NCBI GenBank assembly: GCA_030710605.1
Contig: CP092863.1
Location: 121,322,203-121,386,202, forward strand
Direction: 5' to 3'
Source of the DNA: Cordylochernes scorpioides
Taxonomy: Eukaryota; Arthropoda; Arachnida; Pseudoscorpiones; Chernetidae
DNA: 64,000 nt
The notes under the pieces were generated by a model. It saw only the letters and a list, made by a program, of their open reading frames with translations. It was not told the DNA's origin and made no database searches. The translations under genes were made by a program, and so were the position numbers. This document shows positions 1-10,325 of the stretch, piece by piece; the stretch's first letter is position 1, and every line of letters begins with the position of its first letter.

Positions 1-78
1 TTTGATCCATGACTCAGGCCTAATTGCCGACTTCGAGCCGTTGAACTTTTGCAACCGGTTGTTTGGATTTTCCGCCAT
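1..78 (-). CDS. Partial gag of a Ty3/gypsy-like element, N-terminus only
   Basis: Reading leftward from an ATG at 76-78, 26 codons stay open to the window edge and begin MAENPNNRLQKF. The start lies 15 bases beyond a tRNA-Ser-type primer-binding site, which is where gag of a gypsy element normally begins. Gag would form the virus-like particle. Only the N-terminus is visible, so no zinc knuckle or protease can be checked. The call rests on position relative to the primer site more than on the residues. The rest of the element lies outside the window to the left. Confidence 0.5.
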   Translation of the reverse strand, partial: MAENPNNRLQKFNGSKSAIRPESWIK

Positions 79-93
79 TTTTTTTTCCGTATC

Positions 94-108
94 CTGTCGA
101 CTGCGCCA
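94..108 (-). other. Primer-binding site, tRNA-Ser type
   Basis: On the minus strand this reads TGGCGCAGTCGACAG. It matches the first 13 bases of the primer site of the second gypsy element (59,965-59,979) and the form known for Drosophila 17.6/297-type elements primed by tRNA-Ser. It separates the gag start from the presumed LTR. Confidence 0.6.
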
Positions 109-110
109 AA

Positions 111-420
111 TGCCACGTTTTTATTTTTAAAACGCTAATTTTAGTTTAGTAAAACTTTATTTTTAAAGTTTATTATTTTAAAAGTGAAATGTTTGTTAAT
201 GAAATAGACATTTTGCCTAAACTCATTTATTGCTGCTTTCTTTTACAAGCCATTTGTTTATGTGTATTTTTACATATCGTTTTTATTGAGTTTTTACTAA
301 TTTAGTATGTACATCATTGACTTTTGATGAATAAAAAATTAAAATGAAAATAAACATATGAAAAATTAAAGTAACATTTTAAAGGAATTTATGTACAATT
401 GAAAATTGTTTCTGTAACGT
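111..420 (-). repeat. Presumed 5' LTR of the left-edge gypsy element, outer end undetermined
   Basis: The sequence just outside the primer site starts TGCCACG, a plausible LTR edge. It is AT-rich and lacks open frames. The second LTR is outside the window, so the far boundary near 420 is a guess. Confidence 0.3.
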
Positions 421-954
421 CTCAATATATATATATATTAAAATTAATAATATATACCAAAAAGAGAAACTTTCTTTGAATATGAAAAATACTACAAATA
501 AAGCAAATAAATACTACATAATAGCGTATATCTATTAGATAAATCAATCTCTAAATAATAAAATATATATATATATTTAAGATAGCCAAATATAAATAAA
601 GGTTTTATAATGTTTAAAGAAAAGTTATAGAAAAATTTGATGTCGTATTTAAGGTTTAATGTTAGTATAGCAAGCAATTACTGAACAATAATATATATAA
701 AGTAATTTTGGCAAGCTTTTTTCTATTTTAGGATTTTCAAAATGGCGTTTATAAAAATGGCGTCTGCTTCTCTCCATTGTTTACTCGCCGTATCTATAAT
801 AGTGATTGATCAGAGATCAATAAAATCAATAATATTTTTTTTTTTCGCTGAAGTTATTTGTTTCTGTTTTCTATATGTTGTAAAGAATTTGATAATAATA
901 TCGTATTTATGTATATGTTTGTTCTATGAATAAATATACTTTTTTTTTTAAAGG

Positions 955-1880
955 AAAAATAAAAATTTTTCAATTATTTTGTATAAAAAGATTATTAAGA
1001 GATTGTACATAGAGTATCAGCCCCCGTTGAAGAGCAGTATATTTTCTTGATAACTTGCAAATTCAAAATGAAAATAAACTTTTTACCTGATTTTTATTTT
1101 TACTTTTTCAATTAATTTCTGGGTAACTATTGGTCATATATATATACTTTTTTAGTAAATTAAATTTAATTGCCATCTATCGTTAAAATTTGACACAAAT
1201 AAATTTACTGGCAATGCGTTTCTTTTAAATATCATCAAATATTATCTCTACAGACCTTACTGCAATGATATGTGTTAGGTTTTTTTATTATTATTGTATT
1301 TTATTAATTAATTATATTTCATATTCATAGAATTTTATTGTTACTTATCATCATTCTTTTTGTTGTTTTTTTTTTTCTTCTTCTTCTTCTGTTTTCTTTT
1401 GTGTTATAAATACAACTAAATCGCATTAAATCGTAATGTAATTCTCTTTTGTTGTGTGAAATAAATCAATTGAATCGAATTGAGTCAGCTTGTTCTTTCT
1501 AGAAGAAACTTTAAAGAAAACGTGCTAACAATATGAGTTATTGAATGAGAGGGCTTGGCTCATCAGTGGTGAACCCTCCCAGCGGTTTCGCCACATTAAT
1601 CTCCAGACCGCTCTACTATTGTATTGGATTCTGTTCAAAATCACTTTATTAGGTACCGCTAAGTAAAAGTGATTTTGAACAGGATCCAATACAATAGTAG
1701 AGCGGTCTAGAGATTAATTTGGCGAAACCGCTGAGTGGGTTCACTACTGATGAGCCAAGCCCTCTCATTCAATAAATCATATCATTGCAGTAAGGTCTGT
1801 AGAGATAATATTTGATGATATTTAAAAGAAACGCATTACCAGTAAAAAATAATATTTGTGTAAAATTTTAATATACTTTT
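955..1880 (+). mobile_element. Copy-1-specific insertion: Penelope-type tail fragment plus foldback element (family R1)
   Basis: Copy 2 lacks this block; its sequence runs directly from the equivalent of 950 to that of 1,870. A T-rich direct repeat (atatacttttt) sits on both sides, as a target duplication would. Positions 1,010-1,110 resemble, in the opposite strand, the tail next to the Penelope-like relic at 52.3-52.4 kb. Positions 1,165-1,880 form a foldback: the arm at 1,203-1,270 is complementary to 1,785-1,850, and 1,549-1,605 to 1,715-1,770. About 265 bp, ending near 1,530, interrupt the left arm. Confidence 0.6.
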
Positions 1881-2274
1881 TTAATAACGTTTTTAAATTC
1901 AAATAGTTAAAAATAAATATGATTTTATTACGATATACTCGTATATTCTATTTAAAAAAATAATACATAGATATTCTATCAAAATATTTATTATATTTTA
2001 TGTACAGATTATTAATTTATGATATTTATATTATATTTTGCTACTCTGGAAACTTCCCTCATTGCTTATCGTGTATCTTATAAATGTTGTGGTTTTACCT
2101 TAAATAAATTGGCGGTATCATTCTGAAGTTTGTCTTTCCTGTGTGTGATTTTCTACATTACAATATGTTAAATATACTTTTTGATTTTTATTAACGGAAT
2201 TATTTATGAATTCTAAAATATTTTAAATATTTTATACAATGTGAAAAAAATAGTACAAATGTGATATTGTACTG

Positions 2275-2500
2275 GGATAAGGTGCATAAATTAAGAAAAA
2301 GGCATCTCCTTATCGTGTAACTGAAAGTTGCTGATGGCTTGCGCCATCTATCGGAATAAATATCAACTATTCTCGTTGATTTTTAATTATTCCAGAATTG
2401 GCCAATTACCCATTCTTGATTAATCAAGAAAAGCTAACCACGTACGCGTTTCGGGCTGTTGGCCCTCATCAGCGTGGTGTAAGCATGCATAATTTGATAT
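2275..2500 (-). mobile_element. Ribozyme-bearing short repeat, family R2 (copy 1)
   Basis: On the minus strand the unit runs from a hammerhead ribozyme through a CTTGATTAATCAAG hairpin, a GATGGCGC motif and a stem of about 15 bp, to AAGGAGATGCC and a T run. Homologous units lie at 20,450-20,790, 29,815-30,035 and 42,700-43,030. There is no coding capacity, so it is non-autonomous. The layout resembles published animal retrozymes or the terminal repeats of Penelope-like elements. Confidence 0.65.
2432..2484 (-). ncRNA. Hammerhead ribozyme, type I, intact core (R2)
   Basis: On the minus strand: stem I ACCACG/CGTGGT (6 bp), extended by GCT/AGC across an internal loop; CTGATGA; stem II GGGC/GCCC with a CAACA loop; GAAA; stem III ACGCGT; then GTA, a legal NUH site, with cleavage expected between plus positions 2,443 and 2,442. 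Every invariant core base of the hammerhead is present. Stem III is a six-base palindrome, too tight to close alone, so dimeric cleavage is likely. The ribozyme would release the 5' end of the R2 transcript. Activity is inferred, not measured. Confidence 0.85.
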
Positions 2501-2777
2501 AATATGTTGAACTATTTAATAACTACATTTATAGTGAGTTGAAGATAGAAGTTGCCGGGCTTGTATTCATTGTTCTTAAAAATAGACATTTCAGCCAGAA
2601 ATGTTTTTTTTTCTTAATTCCAATGTAACAATGTGAAATTGTACTGGAAACAAGTTTATAAATGATGTGAAAAAGCGTTCGATTATGCAAATGAAAGTTA
2701 CTGATGGTTTGCACCATTTATCTGTATTTGACCAATATATTGAAAATTATAATACAATATAATGTGGCTTATGATTG

Positions 2778-2901
2778 TAGAACGAGGTTTGACAATTTTG
2801 CCTCAAATGTTTCTTTTAAATGAAAAATCGTAATTATTTTTTCGATTACAATTTTTTCATTCAAAAGAAAACATTTGAGACAAAATTGTTAAACCTCGTT
2901 C
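2778..2901. repeat. Foldback (inverted repeat), about 55-bp arms
   Basis: The arm starting GAACGAGGTTTGACAATTTT is mirrored at 2,840-2,901 with few mismatches around an AT-rich tip. The same palindrome recurs in copy 2 at 30,317-30,432. Confidence 0.7.
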
Positions 2902-3264
2902 TATATTGAAAATTAGTTTTAAAAAATCAACGATTAGGTCATATTTATTCCAACAGGTGGCGTAATATTTTAAAGCGTTACAATTCAGTATGCGTAAATT
3001 GTCTGTGTGTGTGTGGGAAGCATATTTCACAGAGTACAAAATAAGTCAATAATAATCATTTTACCCCAATGTTTATATAATTGAGGCAGACTATTGTTCC
3101 ATATAATGTAATTATTGAAAGCGCGGGCGTCTGCCCGCATTCAAATCTTAATTAAATTAACTAAAATTAGCAAGTCATCCGCTCTCTCGGCTAAATCAAC
3201 TCTCAAGTGTCGAATTAACATAAGTTGGATTTCAATAAATGAAATAGATACCCTTATTATGATG
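2902..3264. other. No gene seen
   Basis: Mostly AT-rich sequence shared with copy 2 (30,433-30,790). It includes a GACAGGTGGCG-like motif typical of the local repeats and a short GC-rich palindrome (GCGGGCGTCTGCCCGC) near 3,123. No supported open frame. Confidence 0.5.
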
Positions 3265-3318
3265 CATTAGCGCGCCATCTGTTATCAAAATACGAAACTA
3301 TTATAGACGTGTATTATT

Positions 3319-3396
<78 letters not shown>

Positions 3397-3700
3397 AATT
3401 TCTACTGTCCTTACTGCAATGAAAAAATTAATGGGAGGGCCTGACTCATCAGTGGTGAACCCTTACAGCGGTTTCGCCAGTTTAATCATCCAAAAGTCTA
3501 GCTTCAGTATCAGTATAAAAGGAAAACCGAAAAATTCAATATAACAGCGGTATGGTAGATTAAACTGGCGAAACCGCTGGGAGGGTTCACCACTGATGAG
3601 CCAGGTCCTCATATTCATTTGTCCATTGCAGTAAGGACAGTAGAAATTGTTTATTTAAAAAAGAATCATACGGGTCTATAATAGTTTCGTATTTATAGAT
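3265..3700. mobile_element. Foldback element, family R1
   Basis: Long inverted arms are centred near 3,520. The left arm contains CTTACTGCAATG, GGGAGGGCCTG and GCGGTTTCGCCAG; the right arm repeats these in reverse complement. The outer flank carries the GCGCCATCTGTTATC motif. A pure TA microsatellite (3,325-3,394) has expanded inside the left arm; copy 2 has only a few repeats there. Family members with a mariner-type core at 44.2-45.2 kb suggest mariner-derived miniature elements. Confidence 0.75.
3325..3394. repeat. (TA)n microsatellite
   Basis: About 35 uninterrupted TA repeats. The equivalent site in copy 2 (about 30,861) has only a short run, so the expansion followed duplication or differs between haplotypes. 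Confidence 0.95.
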
Positions 3701-3961
3701 ACCCTTATACTATATAATAGGTTAGAGATTCCACATTGGTAACAAATGTAAAGATAACAAATAATTGGAAGATATGAGCATTTAAAGTCCGAAACGGTAT
3801 ATATCATCGTTTATCATTACTCTTCACAATTCATCCTTTCATACTTCACCCCTAAGGTTAGATATAATCGTTATTTCTCCTTGAAATACATTTTTCGTTC
3901 AAAAGAAACATATACGGGATAATTTTCAAATGTCGTTCTACAATCATAAGCCGCATTATAT

Positions 3962-4148
3962 TGTAACAACGCATTTATTAATTTTATTATATTTATTAAC
4001 AGAGTGGTAATTTTTATGTTTATATTTTGCTACTCTGTAAATTTTCCTCGTGGCTTATCTTTTGTTTACCATTCTTAGTTTGTTCTTGCCTGAAATAAAA
4101 TGTTGGCCCATCCTGAAGTTTTTGTCTTCCCTAATTTTCCACGTCGCA
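3962..4148 (+). repeat. Left LTR of the miniature element
   Basis: 187 bp, TGTAACAA...CGCA; pairs with 4,480-4,666. Confidence 0.8.
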
Positions 4149-4479
4149 TTTTCGTGGAGATGCTGGGTAAGTTAGGGAAGACAAACTGAAGATCGCCGAG
4201 AAGACCTTGAAGCCATGGGTGCTGTAATCCACATTTTTAGAGACTGGCTCCAGGATTCCACCGCCGTGTCAAAGCCAAGACTTCCTTCCAAGATGACGAT
4301 GTCCCTATAGACGATACGACGACAAAGCCGCTCTTCACGCCGTAAGAAAAAGGACGCAAAGGTACTAGGGACAAAGTTCCAAGACTTCGATGGAATCCTT
4401 GGCAGAAGCACGTCAGATCCAAGTCAGTATCAACAATAATTGCTAGCTGTGGGTTACAGCTCCCATAGGGAAGGAGCTA

Positions 4480-4666
4480 TGTAACAAAGTATTTATTAAT
4501 TTTATTATTTTTATTAACAGAGTGGTCATTTTTATGTTTATATTTTGCTACTCTGTGAATTTACCTCGTGGCTTATCTTTTGTTTACCATTCATAGATTG
4601 TCCTTGCCTGAAGTAAATTGTTGTCTCCTCCTGAAGTTTTTGTCTTCCCTAATTTTCCACGTGGCA
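4480..4666 (+). repeat. Right LTR of the miniature element
   Basis: 187 bp, TGTAACAA...GGCA; a purine tract lies immediately upstream. Confidence 0.8.
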
Positions 4667-4670
4667 ATAT

Positions 4671-5045
4671 TGTATTATAGACATATATACATATAGTCAT
4701 AAATACATATAGACATATAATACATATAGTCAAAAAAATGTACAACAAAACCCATAAAACATATATCTACATTTATATATATAATAATTACCAAATGGCA
4801 GATATAAAAGGCAATGTAATAAAATACCATTCTCTGTATGACAAAAATAGCTTATTGAATTTACATTAATTCTTTTTTTTTCTTTCCTTGAGCTCTCCAA
4901 TCAATAGGGGCTTTCTTTTACATTTTCCATTGTAGCCAGATTATATTTCTTTAGAGAGGACCGAGAGAGAAAAAAATATTAAAAAGTGATTAATAAAATT
5001 TATAAAAAAAATTGAACAATTTTTAAGTCGTATGAATCTTTTAAA
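4671..5045. other. No gene seen
   Basis: AT-rich spacer with short ACATATAGTC-type tandem motifs at 4,680-4,735. Shared with copy 2 (32,148-32,525). Confidence 0.5.
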
Positions 5046-5290
5046 ATAAAATCAATTTTCTACTGTTTTTTACTGCAATGATAAAATAATGGAAGGGCTT
5101 TGCTCATCAGTGGTGAACCCTCCCAGCGGTTTCGCCAGTTTAATCTACCATACCACTGTTATATTGCATTATTCGGTTTTCCTTTTATAGTGATACTGTT
5201 GCTAGACTCTTGGAATGGGTATTTTAGATGAACTTATGGACATAAGCTTTGAGGACAGTAGAAATACAAAATATTATGTATATATCAATA
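5046..5290. mobile_element. R1-family element, degraded
   Basis: Carries one R1 arm (ACTGCAATG, CTCATCAGTGGTGAACCCTCC, GCGGTTTCGCCAG) followed by the TCTTGGAATGGGTATTTTAG segment that also flanks the R1 element at 49.9 kb. The second arm is mostly lost. Copy 2 equivalent: 32,530-32,765. Confidence 0.6.
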
Positions 5291-5541
5291 TTTCGTCAAA
5301 AATTGAGGTCAGTAGAAAATGTATTTATTTTAAAAAGAAACATAGTTTCATAAATAGTTCATTTTTTTTATAACAGATGGCGCTCTATTGCATCATATTA
5401 ATTTAATTTATATTGACCAAAATAAAAATCAATAAGCATATCACTGTCGTCAATGTTTGTTGGATTACTTTTACCAAATTCACTTCATAAAAAACGTGGT
5501 CCAATATGTAAATATATGCAAAATGTAAAACCAAAGAAGTT

Positions 5542-5590
5542 TCTGTACTGATGAAACCAAAGCCCGAAACTATTCATCTTAGATTGACTT
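5542..5590 (+). ncRNA. Degenerate hammerhead ribozyme (R5)
   Basis: CTGATGA and GAAAC are present 11 bases apart, but stem II no longer pairs (AACC against GCCC) and no clean NUH plus stem I match follows. It sits just upstream of an AACTGGTGTT segment, as in families R4 and R6. Copy 2: 33,015-33,060. Confidence 0.5.
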
Positions 5591-5609
5591 TTTGTCTAGG
5601 TTTTCTAAA

Positions 5610-6285
5610 ACTGGTGTTATATTGACAAACATTTTCAGTTTTTTTTTTTCAGTTTTTAGCGGGAAGAATGTTGTCTTCGTTTGTTAGTGAACCAATCTCT
5701 AACGTCATTGGACGAATGTGGCCATGTCTGTATATAAGAGGGGACTAAGGGAATGCCCAGGGGGCCCTGAGTGTGGAGAATTGGTGTGGAGACACTTAAA
5801 GTGTTTTTCAACGTGTTTTTTCCGTGTCTGGGGATCTCTTCGCATCCCGGTGTAACCCGAGTCCGATCCCTACCAACGCTACAATAAAGATAAGTACTGT
5901 TTTGTTTTATTTTACCAATCGTGAGTTTCATTTACTTCCATCTTGTTGTTGGTGTTGTACTCTTGAGTGTACGCTTTTCTGTGTATTAAGTTATATTTAC
6001 TTTAGGCCTTAGTATATTCCATTTTTGTGTGTTAACCCGTAATAGTTACTTTTGTCTTTTTTTTTTTGTATCTTTATAACATGGCTCCCATGAGCTTTTT
6101 CCTCCCGACAGCGGGAGGTTTACCTTACAAGACAAAAATAATGTTTGGGAGATTTTTTTTTTTTCGTTGTCAGGATACCTTTTGTCAAATTATATTGACA
6201 AACATTTTCAGTTTTTTTTTTATCAGTTTTTAGCGAGAAAAATATTGTCTTCGTTTGTTAGTGAACCAATCTCTCACGCCTATTC
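5610..6285 (+). repeat. Promoter-bearing repeat with terminal direct repeats, LTR-like
   Basis: An approximately 85-bp segment beginning TATTGACAAACATTTTCAG at 5,617 recurs at 6,193. Between them are a TATA box (TATATAAG, 5,731-5,738) and a polyadenylation signal (AATAAA, 5,883-5,888), the spacing expected of an LTR promoter and R region. No protein. It could be a solo LTR with a partial tandem copy, or a Penelope-type terminal repeat, since a hammerhead relic precedes it. Copy 2: 33,095-33,765. Confidence 0.5.
5731..5738 (+). promoter_or_regulatory. TATA box of the LTR-like repeat
   Basis: TATATAAG in a local GC-richer context; conserved in copy 2 at 33,206-33,213. Confidence 0.5.
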
Positions 6286-6533
6286 TATATCACCCCTAGA
6301 TGGTCTGTACTAGGTGATGGTTAAAAATGCATTGTTTTTATGCATTTTTCACGTGAAAAATGCATTTTTTTGGTACAATATACAAAAGGTTTGCTATTTT
6401 ATTTTGAAATATACTCCCCATCTCTACAGGTATGAACTTTTTTCTACAAATATAGATATGCAGTGCATTAAGTACCCACCATGATTATCATAGCCTGAAT
6501 TATAAATATTTGGGAGAGAGCTAAGTAGAAGCA

Positions 6534-7114
6534 TACATTCATGGACAGAACTTAGGGCGGTAGGAAGTCTTTGATATCGCCGGTCGTCTCTCTATATATA
6601 TATATATATTTTTTTTTGAAGCAAACAGAGGTGCTATTCACACTTAGTTATCTCGCGTGTCTTCAATAAAGGTCACTGTAATATCTTTCAGAGTTATTGT
6701 CTCAATCCCGATATACATGCTAAAAGGTACAACTTCCTTAAGTTTTGTCCATGAGTATATATTTGTTATCTCGTGTGTCTTCAATAAAGGTCACTGTAAT
6801 ATCTTTCAGAGTTATTGTCTCAATCCCGATATACATGCTAAAAGGTACAACTTCCTTAAGTTTTGTCCATGAGTGTATATTGGTTATCTCGCGTGTCTTC
6901 AATAAAGGTCACTGTAATATCTTTCAGAGTTATTGTCTCAATCCCGATATACATGCTGAAAGGTACAACTTCCTTAAGTTTTGTCCATGAGTGTATATTG
7001 GTTATCTCGTATGTCTTCAATAAAAGTCACTGTAATATCTTTCAGAGTTATTGTCTCAATCCCGGTATACATGATAAAAGGTACAACTTCCTTAAGTTTT
7101 GTCCATGAGTGTTT
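6534..7114. mobile_element. Tc1/mariner-like miniature element with internal 118-bp array (array 1, about 4 units, reverse orientation)
   Basis: The left terminus TACATTCATGGACAGAACTTAGG and the right terminus AAGTTTTGTCCATGAGTGT are inverted matches. Between them come a GATATCGCCGGTCGTC segment, a TA run, AGAGGTGCTATTCACACTTAGT and then tandem 118-bp units. The unit itself ends in the terminal motif, so expansion has repeatedly copied one end of the element. Confidence 0.75.
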
Positions 7115-7678
7115 ATAAAAAAAAACCCTCAAAATAACTTTTAAAAAGTTTTAAATTAATATGTGAATATACCTTTTTTGCATATATTATAAATATCTAA
7201 GAGAAATAATTATAAAAATGACTAATAGATGACACTAGTTTTAAATTACCTAATATAAAAAAAGGTAAACTACTGTTTTAAATGTGTAGAAAGTTTATAT
7301 AACTAAAAAAGAAAAAAAAAAACGATAACTCTGATAATTATACCTTTGTCATAAAAAGTTATGTTTTACAATAATCTTTTATAGGGGCTTTAAAGTTGAC
7401 TTTTCAAAATGCCAATTTCAAGGAAAAGTTATAAAAACGGTTCCATTAAAATTGTAATTTCAAAGTGGAGTATATTACTGTCTATCAAATATCAATATAT
7501 TTACTCGAAAATATAATTCTCTGAATAGAATTTTAATATCATAATATATTTACTCTCTCATCAAAATATAATACAATATAATATTTTATTAGTCTTTTCA
7601 ATATAAAAAATGATATTTTAGAAGGTTTTAAAATTATAAATAGTGTTTGTTGTAAAGAAAGATTAAAATTTGGGTATA
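7115..7678. other. Inter-array spacer, no gene seen
   Basis: AT-rich, collinear with 34,480-35,020 of copy 2. Only short incidental open frames. Confidence 0.5.
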
Positions 7679-7993
7679 TACACTCATGGACAAAACTTAA
7701 GGAAGTTGTACCTTTCAGCATGTATATCGGGATTGAGACAATAACTCTGAAAGATATTACAGTGACCTTTATTGAAGACACACGAGATAACCAATATACA
7801 CTCATGGACAAAACTTAAGGAAGTTGTACCTTTTAGCATCTATATCGGGATTGAGACAATAACTCTGAAATATATTACAGTGACCTTTATTGAAGACACA
7901 CGAGATAACCAATATACACTCATGGACGAAACTTAAGGAAGTTGTACATTTTAGCATGTATATCGGGATTGAGACAATAACTTTGAAAGATAT
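7679..7993 (+). repeat. 118-bp satellite array 2, left part (about 2.7 units)
   Basis: Starts with the terminal motif TACACTCATGGAC. It is cut by the gypsy insertion at 7,994 and resumes at 13,214 in phase after removal of a 4-bp target duplication. Confidence 0.9.
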
Positions 7994-8341
7994 TGTTGCA
8001 TCATGATTAATGCGCCTATTTTTAAAATTATTTATAATATTATTTTTAATATATTTAAAATTTAAATTATAAATTTATTTATTTTTATAAAACAGATTAT
8101 TAATATAAAATATTATGTACTATAAAACATTTGTATTTTGATACACTAAATACCCTACATGCTTTAAACTTTGATGTGGTAAATAAAGAGAGATTCTAGG
8201 TGCTACCTAAATTTATAGTTGTCATATTATTGACTGGTTTAACCTTGTGAGATGGTTGAGACACGTTCTGGAAAGATGCAAGACACGTCTGAGGAGAGAC
8301 TTAAGACTGAAGAATCTGCCAAACCGCAGCCCAGTGCAACA
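7994..8341 (+). repeat. 5' LTR of gypsy element 1
   Basis: 348 bp, TGTTGCA...TGCAACA with 7-bp inverted ends. Contains AATAAA at 8,182-8,187. Its last 90 bases encode the first 30 residues of Gag. Confidence 0.95.
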
Positions 8342-9415
8342 ATTGGTAGAGATGCAAGTGCCGACCCAGTTGTTTTGAACCCCAACATAGACATCCCCAA
8401 ATATGATGGAACAGAAGACCCTCGCCCATGGATTGAGTCCCTTGAAGAAATTGGCTTCCTGTACCACTGGGCAGAATATATTATTTCTCGCTATGCAGCC
8501 ATGAACATGATTGGTAGCGCCAAAACCTGGCTGGACCTACACAAGATAAGTTTTACCAGCTGGGAACATTTCAAGAGCCGCCTAATTCAGGATTTTGGCT
8601 CAGACGCCAACAAAGAAGAATTGAAGATGAGGCTGAACAGAATGCAGCAGTGGAATGAACCTGCAATCAGGTTTGCAGAGGATATCCTGGTTCTGTGCAA
8701 CAAGGTCGACCCCCAAATGGAAGAAGAGAATAAAATAAATTGGGTTATTGGAGGGTTAAAGAAAGAATACTCTTTTGCCCTCTACTTAAACCCTCCTAAG
8801 AATACCAACGAACTCCTAAGATTGTGTAAAAAGATGGATTTGTTTGAAAATAATTATCAAGAACGTATAGAAAAATCAAAGGTTCTATATAATGGACCAC
8901 GCTCTCCTCGTTCCCACCATCAAGAACAATGGAAGAACGCTCCGTCGTTCAGAAGACCAGACCAGAACACCTCCAAGCCCCAGGCCCCCGCTCCGAGGTA
9001 CTACCAGAACACCCCCAAGCCCCAGGCCCCCGCTCCGAGGTACTACCAGAACAAGCCGCTGCCCCAGGTATCTGCCCCTAGACGATTTTACACTCCCATT
9101 CCTGAGCTAAAACCGGTCTACCCAAGGAAAACCTACAATAAGAGTCCAGATTCAAACAGGAATAGGACAGAAGACGGGAGACCAATATGTTTCAAGTGTA
9201 ACAAGCCAGGACACGTAGCGCGGTATTGCAGAGTCAAGTTTGTGAGGATCGTAGAAGAGGACCCCTCAGTTTCCCAAGACAAGAGCCAAGAAAATCTTCA
9301 AATGGACGAAAGGAAAGATTATACACGGCCTCGCCTCTATGCGGATGTTTGTAATGACACACAAATGAATATTCCTACACGGAATAGATATTCCGTGTTG
9401 GAAGATTTAAACTAA
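8252..9415 (+). CDS. gag: Gag polyprotein of gypsy element 1
   Basis: 387 codons, uninterrupted. The capsid-like central part (about residues 50-200) is followed by a Pro/Gln-rich linker with two near-identical PQAPAPRYYQN repeats (about 243-267). One CCHC zinc knuckle of form CX2CX4HX4C follows at 313-326, the nucleocapsid RNA-binding motif. Gag packages the element's RNA into particles. The ATG at 8,252 is the first in frame and lies within the LTR, so residues 1-30 are LTR-encoded. Any primer site directly after the LTR would therefore be inside gag, as in yeast Ty1. Protease follows in another frame. Confidence 0.92.
   Translation: MVETRSGKMQDTSEERLKTEESAKPQPSATIGRDASADPVVLNPNIDIPKYDGTEDPRPWIESLEEIGFLYHWAEYIISRYAAMNMIGSAKTWLDLHKISFTSWEHFKSRLIQDFGSDANKEELKMRLNRMQQWNEPAIRFAEDILVLCNKVDPQMEEENKINWVIGGLKKEYSFALYLNPPKNTNELLRLCKKMDLFENNYQERIEKSKVLYNGPRSPRSHHQEQWKNAPSFRRPDQNTSKPQAPAPRYYQNTPKPQAPAPRYYQNKPLPQVSAPRRFYTPIPELKPVYPRKTYNKSPDSNRNRTEDGRPICFKCNKPGHVARYCRVKFVRIVEEDPSVSQDKSQENLQMDERKDYTRPRLYADVCNDTQMNIPTRNRYSVLEDLN
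8344..8358 (+). other. Possible primer-binding site of gypsy element 1
   Basis: TGGTAGAGATGCAAG starts two bases after the LTR. TGGTAG would pair with the CTACCA end of initiator tRNA-Met, but the match beyond six bases is poor, so the primer is uncertain. It lies inside the gag frame. Confidence 0.35.
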
Positions 9416-10325
9416 GTGTCGCGCCTGATTCCTTCAATCAAAGCAAGTCGACCATAAATGGAATTAGAAAGTTGGACCCTAGGTACAAAATTAATATTAA
9501 TGTGGACAAGATAGGGTTATGCGAAGCTTTGATTGATACAGGCGCCGATCTTTCAGTGGTCGACCTAAGAACAGCACTTTTGCTAGCCGTGAAATAAATA
9601 GTCTCACTAAAACGTGTTCAGGACCCGATGGAAAAAAATTAGATATGGTAGGTAGCATTATTTTAGATTTAAAAATTGATGACACTGAATTATCCCACGA
9701 ATTTATAGTAATGGACGCGCATCTACGAACTCTTATTCTTGGACGAGATTTCCTTAAAAAAATGAATGCTAAAATTGATTGTAAACGAGAAACAATAAAA
9801 TATAATTTGATGAGTAATCATGACGTAAGCAATTATGATCTAAAAAAAATGAAGAGCACTACAGATACCGTTATACCTAAACTATCTATTAAATTGATTA
9901 GGGCCTCAATAGAAGCAGAGGATGGCGAATATGTCATCGAAGAGAACAACAGAATGACTCAAACAAATGGTCTTCGATTGGCAAGAAGTTTGCTTACTGT
10001 CACGGATAAGAAAACCCATATCTGGATAAAGAACCCTTATCCTCGACCTTTAAAAATCATGAAAGACCAAACATTGGCTTATGGAAGTCTTCCTGCAGGG
10101 GTAAATTTTATAGAGAATAAAGAGAAGCAGAATGAAAATGACGAAATACAATTTCAAATAAACAAAAATTTAACATTTAAAGAACAAGAGAGGTTAAAAC
10201 AAATTTTGGCCAAGTATACTGATTTGTTCTCATCGAGGTTAGGTAGGACCAGTTTGGCAAAACATCAGATTCATACAGAAGACGCAAAACCAATAAAGCA
10301 CAAGCCTTACCCGGGTAAGCGCTAA
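9416..10325 (+). pseudogene. pol: Protease and N-terminal pol of gypsy element 1, frame-broken
   Basis: Aspartic protease: the catalytic DTGA is at about 9,535-9,546 in one frame. The second protease landmark, ILGRDFL, lies at about 9,730-9,750 in a different frame. The frame therefore changes between about 9,550 and 9,590, and the first frame stops at 9,594. The second frame (open from 9,645 or earlier) runs to a stop at 10,323-10,325 just before reverse transcriptase. A second frame change sits near 10,311 in a C run. The protease would cut Gag-Pol. Gag and this region are also in different frames, which may be natural frameshifting; the later changes look like damage or sequencing error. 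Confidence 0.8.

Larger units (their letters stand above)
3962..4666 (+). mobile_element. Miniature LTR retrotransposon (TRIM-like), copy 1
   Basis: Two 187-bp direct repeats (3,962-4,148 and 4,480-4,666) both start TGTAACAA and end in CA. They flank a 331-bp interior with no retroelement protein. A 4-bp target duplication ATAT lies at 3,958-3,961 and 4,667-4,670. A purine-rich stretch (GGGAAGGAGC) precedes the right repeat, like a polypurine tract. The two LTRs differ at about 16 sites (about 8-9%), so the insertion is old. The interior is less AT-rich than its surroundings and could be host-derived. Copy 2 holds the same 705-bp element at 31,439-32,143. Confidence 0.8.

Noticed and set aside
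742-933. 63-codon frame MAFIKMAS..., also present at 28,061-28,306
   Set aside because: Conserved only because the region is duplicated. AT-driven composition, different upstream extent in the two copies, no domain.
8222-8467. 81-codon minus-strand frame over the gag start of gypsy element 1
   Set aside because: Antisense shadow of gag; no independent evidence.
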